This document shows, piece after piece, positions 1 through 11,176 of a stretch of DNA of 64,000 bases. Each line of letters begins with the position of its first letter. Position 1 is the first letter of the stretch. Under the pieces are notes generated by a model, which was not told the DNA's origin, did not search any database, and saw only the letters and a list, made by a program, of their open reading frames with translations. The stretch covers positions 496,001 to 560,000 of the forward strand of contig VTFK01000346.1 of NCBI GenBank assembly GCA_009617715.1, in the 5' to 3' direction. Position numbers and translations under genes: made by a program. This DNA is from Plectrocnemia conspersa (taxonomy: Eukaryota; Arthropoda; Insecta; Trichoptera; Polycentropodidae).

Positions 1-299
1 GACTCAGATGGTGTACCTCGATATTCCTGAGCTATTTTAAATGATCGTAGACAGTTTGTAATCTATGACAGCTGATTATTAAAAATATTTAAGACCATTC
101 AAGACTTTCTCTATGATTCAATTTATGTCCTCGACGTTTTTCTTTAATCATTATGACATGAGAAATATATAAAATAATTGTTTTATTAAATGAATTTTTT
201 ATGCATTACTATTGCATAGATTATTTGCAAGTGAGCATTCCTCAAAGCAGTGAAAAACCTTTGTAACTCTCTCAGAAAAAATCTAAGATTTATCTTAGG

Positions 300-560
300 T
301 AAATGTACAAACAATTCGCTTTATTTAACAAAGTATTTAATACATGTACATATCTCTCAAAATATTTTTTTTGTTAAATAGCAACTGAATTTTTATGCAA
401 ATGTGCTTTTATTATATATCTGTCCTAAGGTGTTAAAAATTATTTAAATATCATTTATCTTACATTAATGCACAAACAGTTCGTTTTATTTAACAAAGTA
501 TTTATTTAAATGTACATATCTCTCAAAATATTTTTTTGTTTAATAGCACCCGATTTTTAT
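300..560 (+). repeat. Diverged tandem duplication, ~165-bp period
   Basis: The segment starting at 307 (acaaacaattcgctttattt) recurs at 473 (acaaacagttcgttttattt). Both are followed by aacaaagtattta, tgtacatatctctcaaaata and a run of T. The two copies differ by scattered substitutions. They lie inside the decayed LINE copy A and so post-date its insertion. Confidence 0.6.
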
Positions 561-687
561 TTATTTTATTAATTTATTGAGCTTTATAATTAATTTTAAA
601 ATTGACAAATCTTAACTTATCATATATATCATATAATATAAACAGAAAAAACAATATTTCCTAATTCACAAAGGTGTTTTATTTTAT

Positions 688-780
688 TCTAGGAATATTA
701 TTATATAATTGTTTGTCCTAAGAATATTATTATATAAATTAATACCTCCAATTGATTGTCCTAGGAATATTATTATATAA
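688..780 (+). repeat. Three short repeats of a CCTAGGAATATTATTATATA motif
   Basis: The motif occurs at about 688, 717 and 759, with spacers of 10-20 bases and one or two substitutions. It sits in AT-rich sequence between the two halves of LINE copy A and no function is evident. Confidence 0.6.
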
Positions 781-1860
781 ATAAACACATGCGTACATAA
801 TTCCCCTAGCCGTACTCGTTTTCTTATACCCAACTATTCTTAAACTTTTTCTATTTCTAGTATTAAAATAATGTACATTTTTATTAATTAATAAATACTT
901 ATTAAAATTCTCTGTTAATATATTATTTTCTAACTTATATATAAATACTCATCTTTAATATTTCTTAAACATTTAACCATTTCAATATATCAGTCATACT
1001 TTTACAACTAGTAAATATATTTTTATTTAAGACTACTATCAATGCCTTATTTTGTAGTTTTTGCAACATCTAATTTATTTAACATATCTAATATTTTTGC
1101 ACTATAAGTTATAATATATAAGGCAATATAATAATAAAGTAATTTTTTTTTTTATGTTTATTAATTTTTTTTATATATGGAAATGGGCTTTCGTTAAATA
1201 TCTGTCCTTAGGTGTCAAAAAATTGCATAAATCTCATTTTTATAAAAATATTTTTAAGGTCTGTGAAAGCATTTTGTAATTTTAATAAGCTTTCACTGAA
1301 GATATTGAAATAATTTTTGGAGCAAGTTAAAGTTTTCTTTACATGTAAATGACGTCTGAAAAAATCTCCTAAGATACTCGGCTTTATTATGAGGAACGAT
1401 TTTTACTTTGACGATCCTGACAGTTATTCGTGTCCTCTAAAACATCTTAGTTTGCAGCATTCTTAAATCTGGATCTATATTATGAAATCGCTAAAAAACC
1501 TAATTATTCCTCTTAATCAAACACGCTTAGAAAAGTTTTTTTAAAATATGTTTTTATGTGGTTATTTTATTATAATCTAATATAATATATTTGATTATTA
1601 TCTCTGAGCATTTTTTACAAGGGTTGTTATAGGATTCATTGAGTTATCAAATAAAGTTGTAGGTCACTAAGTATTCCTTTAATCTAAGGGTGTTATTAAC
1701 GATCCAACTGTTTTCGAGAAATTTCAGTTCCAGTCTCCACAACGTTTTTCGATAGTCACGATTGCGTCCTCTTCTGAGGATCAGCAGCCATGAAGTCACC
1801 ATCCAGCTCCCTAATATTCTGACATTGTTTATTGATCACGAGGAATAAAATTTTAATATT

Positions 1861-3019
1861 TGTTTTTCCCCTTTTTCTTATATACTGATTATTTATTTTT
1901 GCCCATCTATAAAATGTTTTATGTTTTAAATGTATTTTTTATAATATACCATGCTTTATATTTTGCTTATTGTATTTTTTTATACTATCTAATTTAAAAA
2001 ATATACAAAGGTACATTAAATGCACAATACTGGTTCATAAACATTTTCATTCTTTACAATTGATTAAGTTATACAATAACATAAAAAAATCATAATACCT
2101 AACTAATTAATTTTAATATATAAATAAATTAATAAATTTTGATTTAAAAAGCTTGCCGCAATTAAGATACTATGGCTAAATTGTACAAAATATATGCAAT
2201 ATCTTAAAAATAATTATAAACACAATAGATTAACATAAAAAAATTGTGTAAGGGTGAAACGATTGTATGTACATATTAAATTAATATTATTTCACGAGAT
2301 ATATTAGTTTTATTTTTCTAGACCAATTACATATATATTTTGCTGCACAATGTTCACAACGGGCTACAATAGACGTACATATATAAAAGCAAGACAGGGG
2401 ATGTTTATTTTGTATTTTGTATATCGCAATATCTTAACTTGTATTGTGATGGGTATCGTTAGGCGACTTTACGTGCTTTTACAAGGCACAAGGAAATCGT
2501 CGATTCCCCAAAAAAAATAAGATATATACACAAGATAAGTATGTCGTATGAATTATTTTCTGGCCGTATTGTGGCCATCTTGAAGAGATAGAGATAACGC
2601 TACGATAATATAATATTCTTGAAATGCTATTGCCTTATTATAAAAATATATTTTTATAAATTAAAATTTGTGTTTATTAAATTTTGTTAATTATATGTTA
2701 TCTCGTTTCTTTATGTATCAAAAACATGCTTATGGCCAAACAGTAAAAAGTACATATATGTCAAAAGCACAAAAGTTGGGTTAGGTAGAAAACGGACGCT
2801 TTTAACCCACAAGTGGACGTTGATCGACCACTACTAATACGGAACATACATTTTCACTTTGTCGTACAAAAATATCCATTATGTTCGAGAAACCGTCTAT
2901 AAAGATATACATACAAATGTATAGAGTTCGTATCATATACTTAGCTCTTTTTCTACTGAAATTCTTTATTTATTTATTTAGGTGTTGAGTTAATCAATTA
3001 AACCACCTTTTAATTCACA
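1861..3019. other. AT-rich intron, no feature recognised
   Basis: I see no exon, transposon motif or RNA gene here. Around 2440-2510 there is a slightly GC-richer patch without a reading frame. Confidence 0.5.
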
Positions 3020-3565
3020 ATTAACCGCTCTTCTCGATTTAATAAAAGCAGGCAAAAATCTTTCAGATGTACAAAAACGTGTTTTAAACATCTAAGACAA
3101 AAATACAATTTCTTAGTTAAAATGAAAAACTATCGTAAAAAATGCATTTTGCAGATTAAAATAAAGTATTTGCTATCAACCAGAAAAAAAAGTATCTATC
3201 TTAACCGTCCGAAGAAAGGATAACAACGCCAATTTGTTAAAAAAAAAATATACAGTTTTACTAAGAGCGACAAAAAAAACTCTTATTTAGGTGGCCATAT
3301 ATGTATATCAATACTGGAACGCAAGGAACCACTAATCCTTTCCTCAGGCCCTTTTTGATACATTCTCTCAGGGATTTTCTTTAAAAACTTTATTGACATT
3401 TATATTTGAACATCTACTTGCGAGTTTAGAGTATTAAAACTTTAGGAGCCCTTCAGCTTGGACTTGTTTTTTACAAACTTTAACTAATAGAAAGCCGATA
3501 CAACTTTAGACCATTGAAAATCGCAGAAGCGGCCGCTTCTCTCTTCACATTTTCTAGCCTAGAAC
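3020..3565 (+). repeat. Unclassified dispersed repeat, copy 1 (partner 39700-40150)
   Basis: It can be aligned by eye, in the same orientation, with 39700-40150. Anchors are acaaaaacg..ttttaaac near 3070, aaagtatttgc near 3165, the GGCCATATATGTA region near 3292, gagttta..aactttaggagc near 3423, and a 19-base identity agcggccgcttctctcttc at 3528-3546. The palindrome GAAGCGGCCGCTTC lies at 3526-3539. Divergence is high, so the family is old. It has no TIR, LTR or ORF I recognise. Confidence 0.55.
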
Positions 3566-4180
3566 ATACCCATAAAAAAATACATACATTTATTTAATGA
3601 TCGTTTTAATTTATTAATTGCTATCATCACATTATATTTCTTAAACTAAATCAATAATCTAAATATGTAATTATAAAATGTCTTAATACAACGTTTTACA
3701 GTGTTTCTTGATTTTTGTTTATCTTGTTATTTTCGGCTTCATATAATGTGTATCTTGTTTGATTGGAATCTTTGGAGCATAGTATATTATATATATTTAC
3801 TATTATTAGATTGAAACTTTATCTTTTATTTATATTAGATACAATAAATTTATTAGGGTTTCTTATAAATACTTTTCCTTGTGTGCTTGTGCCTCAAATA
3901 CTAAATTTAAACGTATAAAAGTTTTAGGATATGTAGTTGCGTATCAAAAACAGTAATTAAAGTATTTTGTATTTTATTTTAATTATTCAATATATTTAAA
4001 AAAAAAATATGCTTCTAATAAAATGCATTTTATCCAAAATTGAGAAAAGCCATCATAAAAGGACAAAAATAGAGAGGCATTATGAAGGGAAAAAACCACG
4101 TGGTATTAGCTTTTGCGCTTCGTTTCTTATTCGCAAACCTCTTAGTAAAATTCGAGCCTACGTGAAAACAAATTTTTACA
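3566..4180. other. AT-rich intron, nothing recognised
   Basis: This is low-complexity AT-rich DNA. Short reading frames at 4009-4251 on both strands have no family resemblance. Confidence 0.5.
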
Positions 4181-4189
4181 ATGCCAACC

Positions 4190-4450
4190 ATCTTTTTTCG
4201 CACCGTGATGAATAACGTAAAAAAACTTTCATTACGCTCACGTGTAATCATATTTCTCTTGCGAATGTTGTATTACGTAATGGTGTGAACGTGTTCGCAT
4301 TGTTGCAGTATTATATTTCGCGTGCTAACATGAAAAAAGAATAGAAAAAAAGAGGCCAAAAATCAGCGACCGGGCGCGCCCCATAAACCAAGTCGCCCGG
4401 GGTGATTACTCATATAAATGCGAAGCCCTTCGGTTTCTACTCTACTGGCA
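4190..4450. other. GC-rich island with CCGGGCG hairpin
   Basis: This is a CpG-containing island in AT-rich intron. CCGGGCG at 4370-4376 pairs with CGCCCGG at 4394-4400 across a 17-base loop. There are also several TTACGTAA/CACGTG-like half sites (ttacgtaat near 4272). No coding signature is visible. It is a candidate intronic regulatory element, based on composition only. Confidence 0.3.
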
Positions 4451-4797
4451 ACCGCGCATTGAATTTTTATGTAGAGAACACTGCTGTTTCGGTAAAAAGA
4501 AAAATAAAATCAGCGTGAATACATAATCAACAAACTAAGGTTTTTTTAATCTGTAGTTTTTGCTTAATAGCGGACATAATTTATTGTAAAAAATATGAGA
4601 TTTTTTTCGCTTGCATTTTATTATATTATTTTAAGTTAAATTTCATATTTATTCACTTTATATTTTAAAATAGTTTTACTTGGAATTAGATAATAAATAT
4701 ACCATAATAGAAGCATTCATCTATTAGGGTAAGACGGATTTTCGAAAAGCATATGCTAAGAAATAATTTATTGTTAATAGCAAGTGTGATATATAAC

Positions 4798-5054
4798 TAG
4801 TGGCGTTGCTAGGGTATGTGCCGTCTGGGACAATCCTTAAAATTGCCGCCCCCCCCCCCATACATTTTTTTGCAGGATTTCTTAAAATTATAAATTGATT
4901 ATTGTTAAGCTCTTGCTATTCATAGGTTTACATAAATTTTAGTTTATTCAGGGTTAAGAACCACACTAGACGATTCCATCGCGAATATGCCGCCCCCAAG
5001 CAAGTGCCGTCCGGGGCGGCCCGCCCCCTCCGTCCCCTCATAGCTTTGTCACTG
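4798..5054 (-). mobile_element. GC-armed MITE, copy 1
   Basis: The reverse complement begins GGCAGTGACAAAGCTATGAG and aligns with 58665-58886. Shared blocks include GGGCGGGCCGCCCC, GGCACTTGCTTGG, ATCGTCTAGTGTGG and the other arm with cctTAAAATTGCCGCC. The ends read AGTGGCG... and ...CACTGCC, an imperfect inverted repeat. The GTGGCG-type termini resemble non-autonomous hAT elements, but the superfamily is not proven. It has landed directly against a LINE fragment at 5054-5110. Confidence 0.65.
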
Positions 5055-5110
5055 CCTATAGCTGTAGCCATCTGGCTCCTTAATACGTTAGCTTTGCATT
5101 AATACTTTTT
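5054..5110 (+). mobile_element. Short LINE 3'-region fragment (copy D)
   Basis: The string gcctatagctgtagccatct followed by ggctccttaatacgttagc matches the LINE C-terminal region near 9395 and, closer still, the reverse complement of 56770-56810 (gcctatagctgtggccatcc). It begins exactly where the MITE at 4798-5054 ends, so the MITE probably inserted in or beside an older LINE copy. Confidence 0.65.
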
Positions 5111-6170
5111 CTTATTATATAATATTTCTTTGTATATTGTTTTTCTATTTTTTTTAGTGTGTCAGTGGTAATAATACAATGTATTGATTTTTTATTATTT
5201 ATTTAAATATAAAAGTAAATAATGTATTTCTCTTCAATAATAAATTAGTTGAAGCAGAACAATTTATACTATATAATATAAAAAATTTAGAATCAGAAAA
5301 ATAATTTTTGATATTTTTTTTGCTTAGTATTTGTATTTCCTAAATCACTATTTTAGTTTGTCACATGATTGTTTCTAAATATTTTTTATTAGCAAGTTGC
5401 CTTCGATTTTCTTAGATACTTTTATATTTATTGTTCTTATAACATATTTATGTTTTTCTCATTTTATTCTTTAACCTAATAAAATATTTTTTTCTACAAA
5501 TAATAATCGCTACAATAAAAATAAGCATCTAATCTAAAATGTATTTAATCAATGATAATACTTTTATACTAATTAATTGTTTATAGCAAACATACAATAT
5601 AGAAGAAAAGCTCATCAATAATTAAATATACTACTATATTTCATTTATAGGCAATATATTTATTTTTATGATTGGCCATGTTTCAAGGACAATTATTTAA
5701 TATTTGTAAATGTATCGTCAATGAAGAATACCCACAATTTAACGATTTCCACACAATAGAAAAAGTCTAGACGAGAAAAATAGCAATATAATAAAATAAA
5801 ATGTACACAGCTGTCTCCACATGCCCTAAACAAAAAAGGACCTCCGGCGACCCGTCAAACTACCGAATGTTTCAAAACTTCATTCAACAATGTTTTCTTT
5901 TTTTTAATCAAAGCTTTTTACGCCGACATTTAGTTTATAACATGTTACGGATAAAAGGGACAAAACATAACACACATTTTGTATAGATTTTCATGAGTAA
6001 TAAACTAAATAATAGTATTACGAAATTGCTTTCAAAGAATAAAGTTTGTCATGCCTTTAATACAATTCATTTTAAATCGGAGATAGTATGTTTTTATTGA
6101 TAATACATATGCTTTAATGTTAATAAACAGAATATACAAAATTACGCTAATATGAGTAAATCTCATAACT
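5111..6170. other. AT-rich intron, nothing recognised
   Basis: There is no recognisable element. A 61-codon frame at 5801-5986 lacks any family motif or coding-like composition. Confidence 0.5.
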
Positions 6171-6179
6171 CTGTTAACT

Positions 6180-6465
6180 ACGTTTACCCAGTCGATTAAG
6201 CCAGGCCCTTTCGGCTAATGGCCAATCGAGCGGAAGTTTTTACTGCCGGATACAATCGAATTAATGATTTTTACGATTCTAGCCGAAGGCTACGAGTCTT
6301 TCTTCTGCTTCGTTATTATTATTGTCTTCGTTTCGTCTTTCATTAGCGAGATTGGGAGCAGTCTGCGAAGTTGTCGAATTAACATGACAAACGCCCCAAT
6401 CAAAGTTCCCCTGGATCGGTCTACGCAGACGATTGTTACCAGGGGAGAGTTGTGATAAACAGACG
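6180..6465. other. GC-richer island, candidate noncoding element
   Basis: This island stands out from its AT-rich flanks (for example gccaggccctttcggctaat and ccccaatcaaagttcccctg). The 63-codon frame at 6264-6455 on the plus strand has no domain I recognise and no splice context. It may be a conserved intronic regulatory element. Confidence 0.3.
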
Positions 6466-7870
6466 TTTGTAAATTTATCTTATTATTCCTAATTTAATAT
6501 TTTAAAAATATCTACTACACGTTATTAAACTAATAGTGAAATATCTTATTATAGCAATAATACGCCCAAAATTAGGGTAGGTGAGTAATAAAGTTATCAC
6601 TCAAGTCAATCCAAAATTAAAGACTAGAGAAATATTTTTTGGACTATATATAATACGTGCGTCATAATCTAATTTGTAATATGAATTTTAATTTAATAAC
6701 TCATAAGACATATCTGTTTCTAAGACCAAAATCTTTGATAGTGTATAATAAAGAGCTTCTTAAAAATACTATCAAGCATACATAAGAAGCTTTTACGAAG
6801 GGAATAGAGTAGTTATCGCCCCAAGTTTCCTCTATAATACTTCGAAGTCTCTCTTGTAAAAAACTCAATTATTCCAAGTTTAAATCAAGTTGTTTTGGTG
6901 GATTATAAGTGTCGTGCCACTGAGTGACGTGTGAGATGATAAACTTTAAGAAACTCTGGTCTGTCTGTCACGCATAAAGTACGCGTAAGGAATTAAAGAG
7001 GTACCTTTTTTTAATCCTTAAATATAAATTTATACATATATGTATGTACAGTATTGTATAAAGACTAAACCGTGTAATTAACCAAACGATTTTCCGCTTG
7101 AAATCACTTTTCAAACAATTTGCTTTTCCAATTCGATGGTCGCGTTTAAGAAATAAATCATTTTAAATATGCTGTTGTTTAATAACTTTTAGTTTTGTTG
7201 TTTGTTCTGTAGCTACAATGAAATAATAAATATTATTTATTATACTAAATTTGTATTTTATTCATAATAATTTTAAGCATATTATATGCAGACAGCAAAT
7301 AGTGAAATTGACTCTCGATAAAATCAAGGAACTTGGTTCAAAAGTTTTATCACATCCACCTAATCATTCAGACCTTCTTCCTTTCGATTACCATGTATGA
7401 TGATGTGAAAAAGGGACTATCGAAATATTTTATGCTTATGAAATTAAAAAAAATTGACCGAGAGGTGGGAGAATGTGATATCTCTCAAAGGAAAGGATAT
7501 AATTATTTTATGTAAAAATGACATTCATTTATGGATTACCTAATATAAACAAATACTTCATTTCTCTGTTTAATCATACGCTGATTTGAGCCGCGTTATT
7601 GTCACTTCTTCAAAATGTTGCAAACATAATTTTCTACATTGATTTTTTCCGCGAAAAAAATTATATATGTTTGCTCTCATATTAATAGATGAATTTTTGA
7701 ATATGTCTATATTTTTGCACTCGTTGTGCATTAAAGAGATGGTATAAATTGATTTTTAGCTGCTTTATTTAGCTGTCTGATGCAGCAGCAGACTGTCATT
7801 AGTCTGTCTACAGTAACCAAGATTGTCAAGTCGGTTAGATGAAAGTTCAGAAACAGGCTTGACTCCACGC
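6466..7870. other. AT-rich intron before LINE copy B
   Basis: No gene is seen. The 5' end of LINE copy B may begin as early as about 7770, but recognisable protein starts only near 7895. Confidence 0.45.
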
Positions 7871-7879
7871 CAAAAACAA

Positions 7880-9640
7880 TAATACAATTTTTTTATATTT
7901 CGTTCTGTTTTCGAGGAATATTTTTCGCCTTCTGCTCAGTTGCTTTCTTCCTCATGTTCTTGGTCTTTTGAGCACTCAGATCTTAAATACGGATTTAATA
8001 AATTAAAGACAAGGCGTTCTTCTGGACCTGATTTAATTCCCGATTTTATTTTGAAGCGTTGCGAAGTCAGTCTCGCTGCTCCTCTAAAATGTATTTATGA
8101 TCTGATTCTCAAGACATCATCATTTCCTGATCCATGGAAATGCACAAAAGTCACCTGTATTCATAAAAAGGGTGACAAATTATATATTAAAAATAATAGA
8201 CCAGTCGCAGTGTTGTCAGCTCTGCTAAATTATTTAAAATAATTATTCATAAATATCTCTATAATCATTTTCGGAAAGTTTTGTTAGACCTACAGCACGG
8301 GTTTCGTCCTGCCCGTTCCACTGTAACCAACCTTCTGTCGTTTACCAAAACGGTGACAACTTCTCTCGATGCGGGAATTCAAGCAGACATCGTGTATACA
8401 GATTTTGAGAAAGCCTTTGACAAAGTTCGTCATAGGTTATTATTAAAAAAATTGTTGAACCTCGGTTGCTTGGATAATTTAACTCGGTTATTCTCGAGCT
8501 ATTTAAGCAATCGTAGACAGTTTGTAACCTATGGTGGCCGATTGTCAAAAAAAATATTTTAACCTCTTCGGGGGTTCCTCAAGGATCGAATCTGGGCCCT
8601 CTGCTTTTTGTGTTATTTATTAATGACATAAATACAGCAATTAAAAATTTAAGTTTTCTTCTGTAGCAGATGATTTAAAATTATATAAATTAATTCGATC
8701 TATTGTGGACTCCTTCTCTCTACAAAGTGATTTAGACTCTCTACGAAGATGGGCTTCCGTTAACCGTCTGCCCTTTAGTGTCGGAAAGTGCTATACTGTG
8801 TCATTTTCTCGATCCCATTCGCCATCAGATTATTTTTACCATCTAGGTGGTAACATTTTGACTAGAAAAACTTCCACTAAAGATCTCGGAATCACTTTCG
8901 AGAGCAAATGGAGGTTCTCTCTCTACACATACACGGCGTCTGTGACAAATCTTTCAAGATACTCGGCTTTGTTATGAGGAATGCCTTTCACTTTGACGAT
9001 CCGTCAGTTATTCGCATCCTCTATGACACTTTAGTTCGTAGCATTCTTGAATCGGGATCTATAATTTGAAATCCCTAAATAGCCAAATATTCCCTTTTAG
9101 TGGAAAAAATTCAAAAAATGTATTTATGATACCTTTACGAAAGGACATTTGGTTATTATCCATACATATATCCTAGCGCCTTTTTTAAGAAGCGTTGGAA
9201 TTTTACGATTCGCTAAGTTCTCGCAGAAAGCTGTATGTCACTAAGCATTTTTTCAAATTACTAAAAAGTGCTGTCCACAATCCAGCTATTCTTGAAAAAT
9301 TCCAGTTTTGGGTTCTGGAACATTTTCGAGAATCACGATCGCGTCCTCTTTTGATGGCCGTTAGGGCTAGGACGTCCGCACTTGCCGACTTGCCTATAGC
9401 CGTCCGGCTCCTTAATAGTCTGGCATTACATATTGACTTGTTTAATGTTAGCTACGAGGAGCTGATCCAGTTTGTATTATTTAATTTTGATATTTTAATA
9501 TATTATGTTATGATTATTATTTTTAAGTATTGTTCTATTAATGTATATATACGTTTTTTTTGTTTTATAAATTTAAAATTTGTTATTGACCATCGTGGCG
9601 CATTGAGGTAACCTGTTAGGCCACGATAGTCTTAATTTAA
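7880..9640 (+). pseudogene. LINE (Jockey/CR1-type) reverse transcriptase, copy B, 5'-truncated
   Basis: This is the best-preserved copy of the local LINE family. Reading across frames there is RSVFEEYFSPSAQ near 7900, then RSSGPDLIPDFIL and IYDLILKTSSFPDPWK with KKGDKLYIKNNRPVAVLS (7940-8242). Next is QHGFRPARSTVTNLLSFTK and motif A VYTDFEKAFDKVRHRLLL (8281-8562), motif B SSGVPQGSNLGPLLFVLF (~8570-8620), the active-site box SSVADDLKLY (~8655), and the thumb WASVNRLPFSVGKC (8705-8977). A C-terminal stretch follows (9195-9611). At least four frameshifts or stops break it. The endonuclease domain is missing, so the copy is 5'-truncated, as is usual for LINEs. The active site reads VADD where FADD or YADD is expected. 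Confidence 0.85.
9588..9631 (+). repeat. LINE 3'-terminal hairpin (copy B)
   Basis: GACCATCGTGGC (9588-9599) pairs with GCCACGATAGTC (9620-9631), a 12-base stem with one mismatch and a 20-base loop (cattgaggta acctgttag region). An A-rich end follows. The same hairpin is found at 20085-20128 and 56566-56609. 3' structures of this sort are bound by LINE reverse transcriptases at the start of target-primed reverse transcription. Confidence 0.75.
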
Positions 9641-9984
9641 TTTAAAATAAATAGAAAAATATCATTTAGAACTTCACTTACATCTATTTTAGTAAATAAT
9701 TACGGAATTACCTTAAAAATAAACGAGATATTTTGTCAAAAAATTTGGATTCATGAAGTGTTTTATTGCAGTAAAAGCTTGGGAATATTGTTATATAGTA
9801 TATTTATGTATCACCCAAGGTAAAAAAAGTTAAAAAAAACACTGAATCACTACAACAATTTAAATCATATAAATTTGTTTATAAGTTAGGAATGCCTTCT
9901 TAAAAATAACATCAGATATGAACTTTGATACATATCTGTTTTACCACATATTAAAATAAAATATAATATAAATGCAATACTCAC

Positions 9985-10078
9985 CAACTACGTTTAAATG
10001 GATGAAATGACTCATATGTGGCGTCGTTGATATTTGACATTCGTAAATACCAGAATCCCTATGCTGAGGATATTTGAT
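9985..10078 (-). CDS. dpr9: dpr9-like exon: end of Ig domain 1
   Basis: This 94-base exon starts at phase 0 and ends at phase 1. Its acceptor is TTTTGCAG (AG at 10079-10080) and its donor GTGAGTA (from 9984 down). It encodes IKYPQHRDSGIYECQIS followed by TTPHMSHFIHLNVV. RDSGIYEC is the canonical Ig F-strand motif D-x-G-x-Y-x-C and provides the second disulfide Cys. STTPHMSH..HLNVV matches my memory of the Dpr9 Ig1 end. It follows exon 13255-13383 across a 3.18-kb intron that holds a hAT element and a SINE candidate. The next exon should open with a residue completed from the trailing G and start the linker to Ig domain 2; I could not find it between 1 and 9984. Confidence 0.9.
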
Positions 10079-10239
10079 CTGCAAAACAAACACACATATT
10101 AAATAGCAGATATTTAATAAAGCAAATTTAATTTAAAAAAACAATTTCAAAGTCTCATGCGAAATACGTCGCGTTGTGTTATGTACAATAATAATACGAA
10201 TACATTTTTTTCCTTCTTGCTTATATATCCATATCTCAA

Positions 10240-10500
10240 ATGTGCGCAAAATTTTATTGTATCACGAAGGTCGGGTTACTCGGCATGTTGTTTTAATGTA
10301 TCCAAAAAATGTATATTTTTCCCCGGAGCCCAAAGATTCGCGTGCTTGAAATTTTTATCGTAGCCAAGCTCTACGCTCGCGAGCTCTACGAGCAATATCT
10401 ACATCGTAGCACCGTAAGCTCTCCGAGATTCTTTATTAAAATTCATAAAGTTAGCTCGCCTATTCGTGTGTTTCGCTACGCAACTTGATAGGGAGCCAAG
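10240..10500. other. GC-richer patch with GCTCTACG repeats and palindrome
   Basis: The patch holds two gctctacg copies flanking the perfect palindrome GCTCGCGAGC near 10375-10385, then further gtagc/ctctccgag strings. It lies 160 bases beyond the acceptor of exon 9985-10078, inside the 3.2-kb intron. No RNA gene or exon is supported; it could be regulatory. Confidence 0.3.
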
Positions 10501-10889
10501 AGAGAAATTGTATTCTAAAATATGAAGCTAGAAATAACATAAAAGCGTGAGAAAACATAGATTAAGAACCATAGAGAACTGCCTGTAACACCTTGAATGA
10601 TATTCTAAGGTATTGCTTTAACACGTAATAAAATATTATGAGATAAGCTACAAAAATAGTTATGTAACAAACGAAAGAGACCAGATCTTTTTAAGAAGCC
10701 TTGTATTTTAAATGGCTTTTTAGTATAATATTTTTTATAAATCATAGAGCAGGGCTTCCTCGCTTTCTAAGTAGAAAAAAATATTACACTTATAAGGCTG
10801 TAATGTTTTCTTCTATAGCATTAATAATTCGAGTGACTTAATTTTTGGGTTTTTTAGTAAATACCTATAAGATATTCTTCTTAATAACT

Positions 10890-11130
10890 CAATACCTCAA
10901 TACCTAGCTCAATTTTATTTCATGATCACGATATTCATACGTTAGATTTAAAAAATCTATGCAAACCTTATCTGCGATGATTAATTTGTATTAAAATTGT
11001 ATATTCATTACTAATTATGATCTTTAAGACACAATAGAAATTTAATAAAATTATCTGATTAAAACCCAGATCTTTCAGGTCAATTACCAACAACTCACAG
11101 TACTCAGGTGGTAATTATTGTTAAAGATAA
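10890..11130 (-). mobile_element. Candidate tRNA-type SINE, copy 1
   Basis: It aligns with 20130-20390: tatctgcgatgattaattt near 10970, ttcattactaatt.tgatctt near 11005, acaatagaaattta near 11032, and agtactcag near 11098. On the minus strand a B-box-like gatctgggttttaatc lies where the partner has GGGTTCGAATC, with an A-box-like gtgagttgttgg about 33 bases upstream. This copy lacks the LINE-type hairpin tail. Confidence 0.45.
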
Positions 11131-11176
11131 AAAAAATAGTAATAAATATTGTATTTATTTAAAAAATGGTATGTAT

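Larger units (their letters stand above)
1..1860 (+). mobile_element. Decayed LINE (Jockey/CR1-type) fragment, copy A
   Basis: The stretch 1-100 matches the SYLSNRRQFV region of the better-preserved copy at 7880-9640 (shared string atcgtagacagtttgtaa). The stretch 100-300 follows the motif B region loosely. Positions 1175-1240 match the WASVNRLPFSVG region, 1335-1500 the downstream domain (agatactcggctttattatg), and 1650-1830 the C-terminal region including cacgattgcgtcctctt. A copy of the WASVNR segment also occurs at 391-440, so 441-1175 looks like an insertion or duplication inside the element. Every frame is broken. The 5' part continues beyond the window edge. Confidence 0.7.

Noticed and set aside
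1..9984. Search for the dpr Ig domain 2 exon
   Set aside because: No minus-strand segment with the expected Cys/Trp pattern and splice sites was found; the exon probably lies left of the window.
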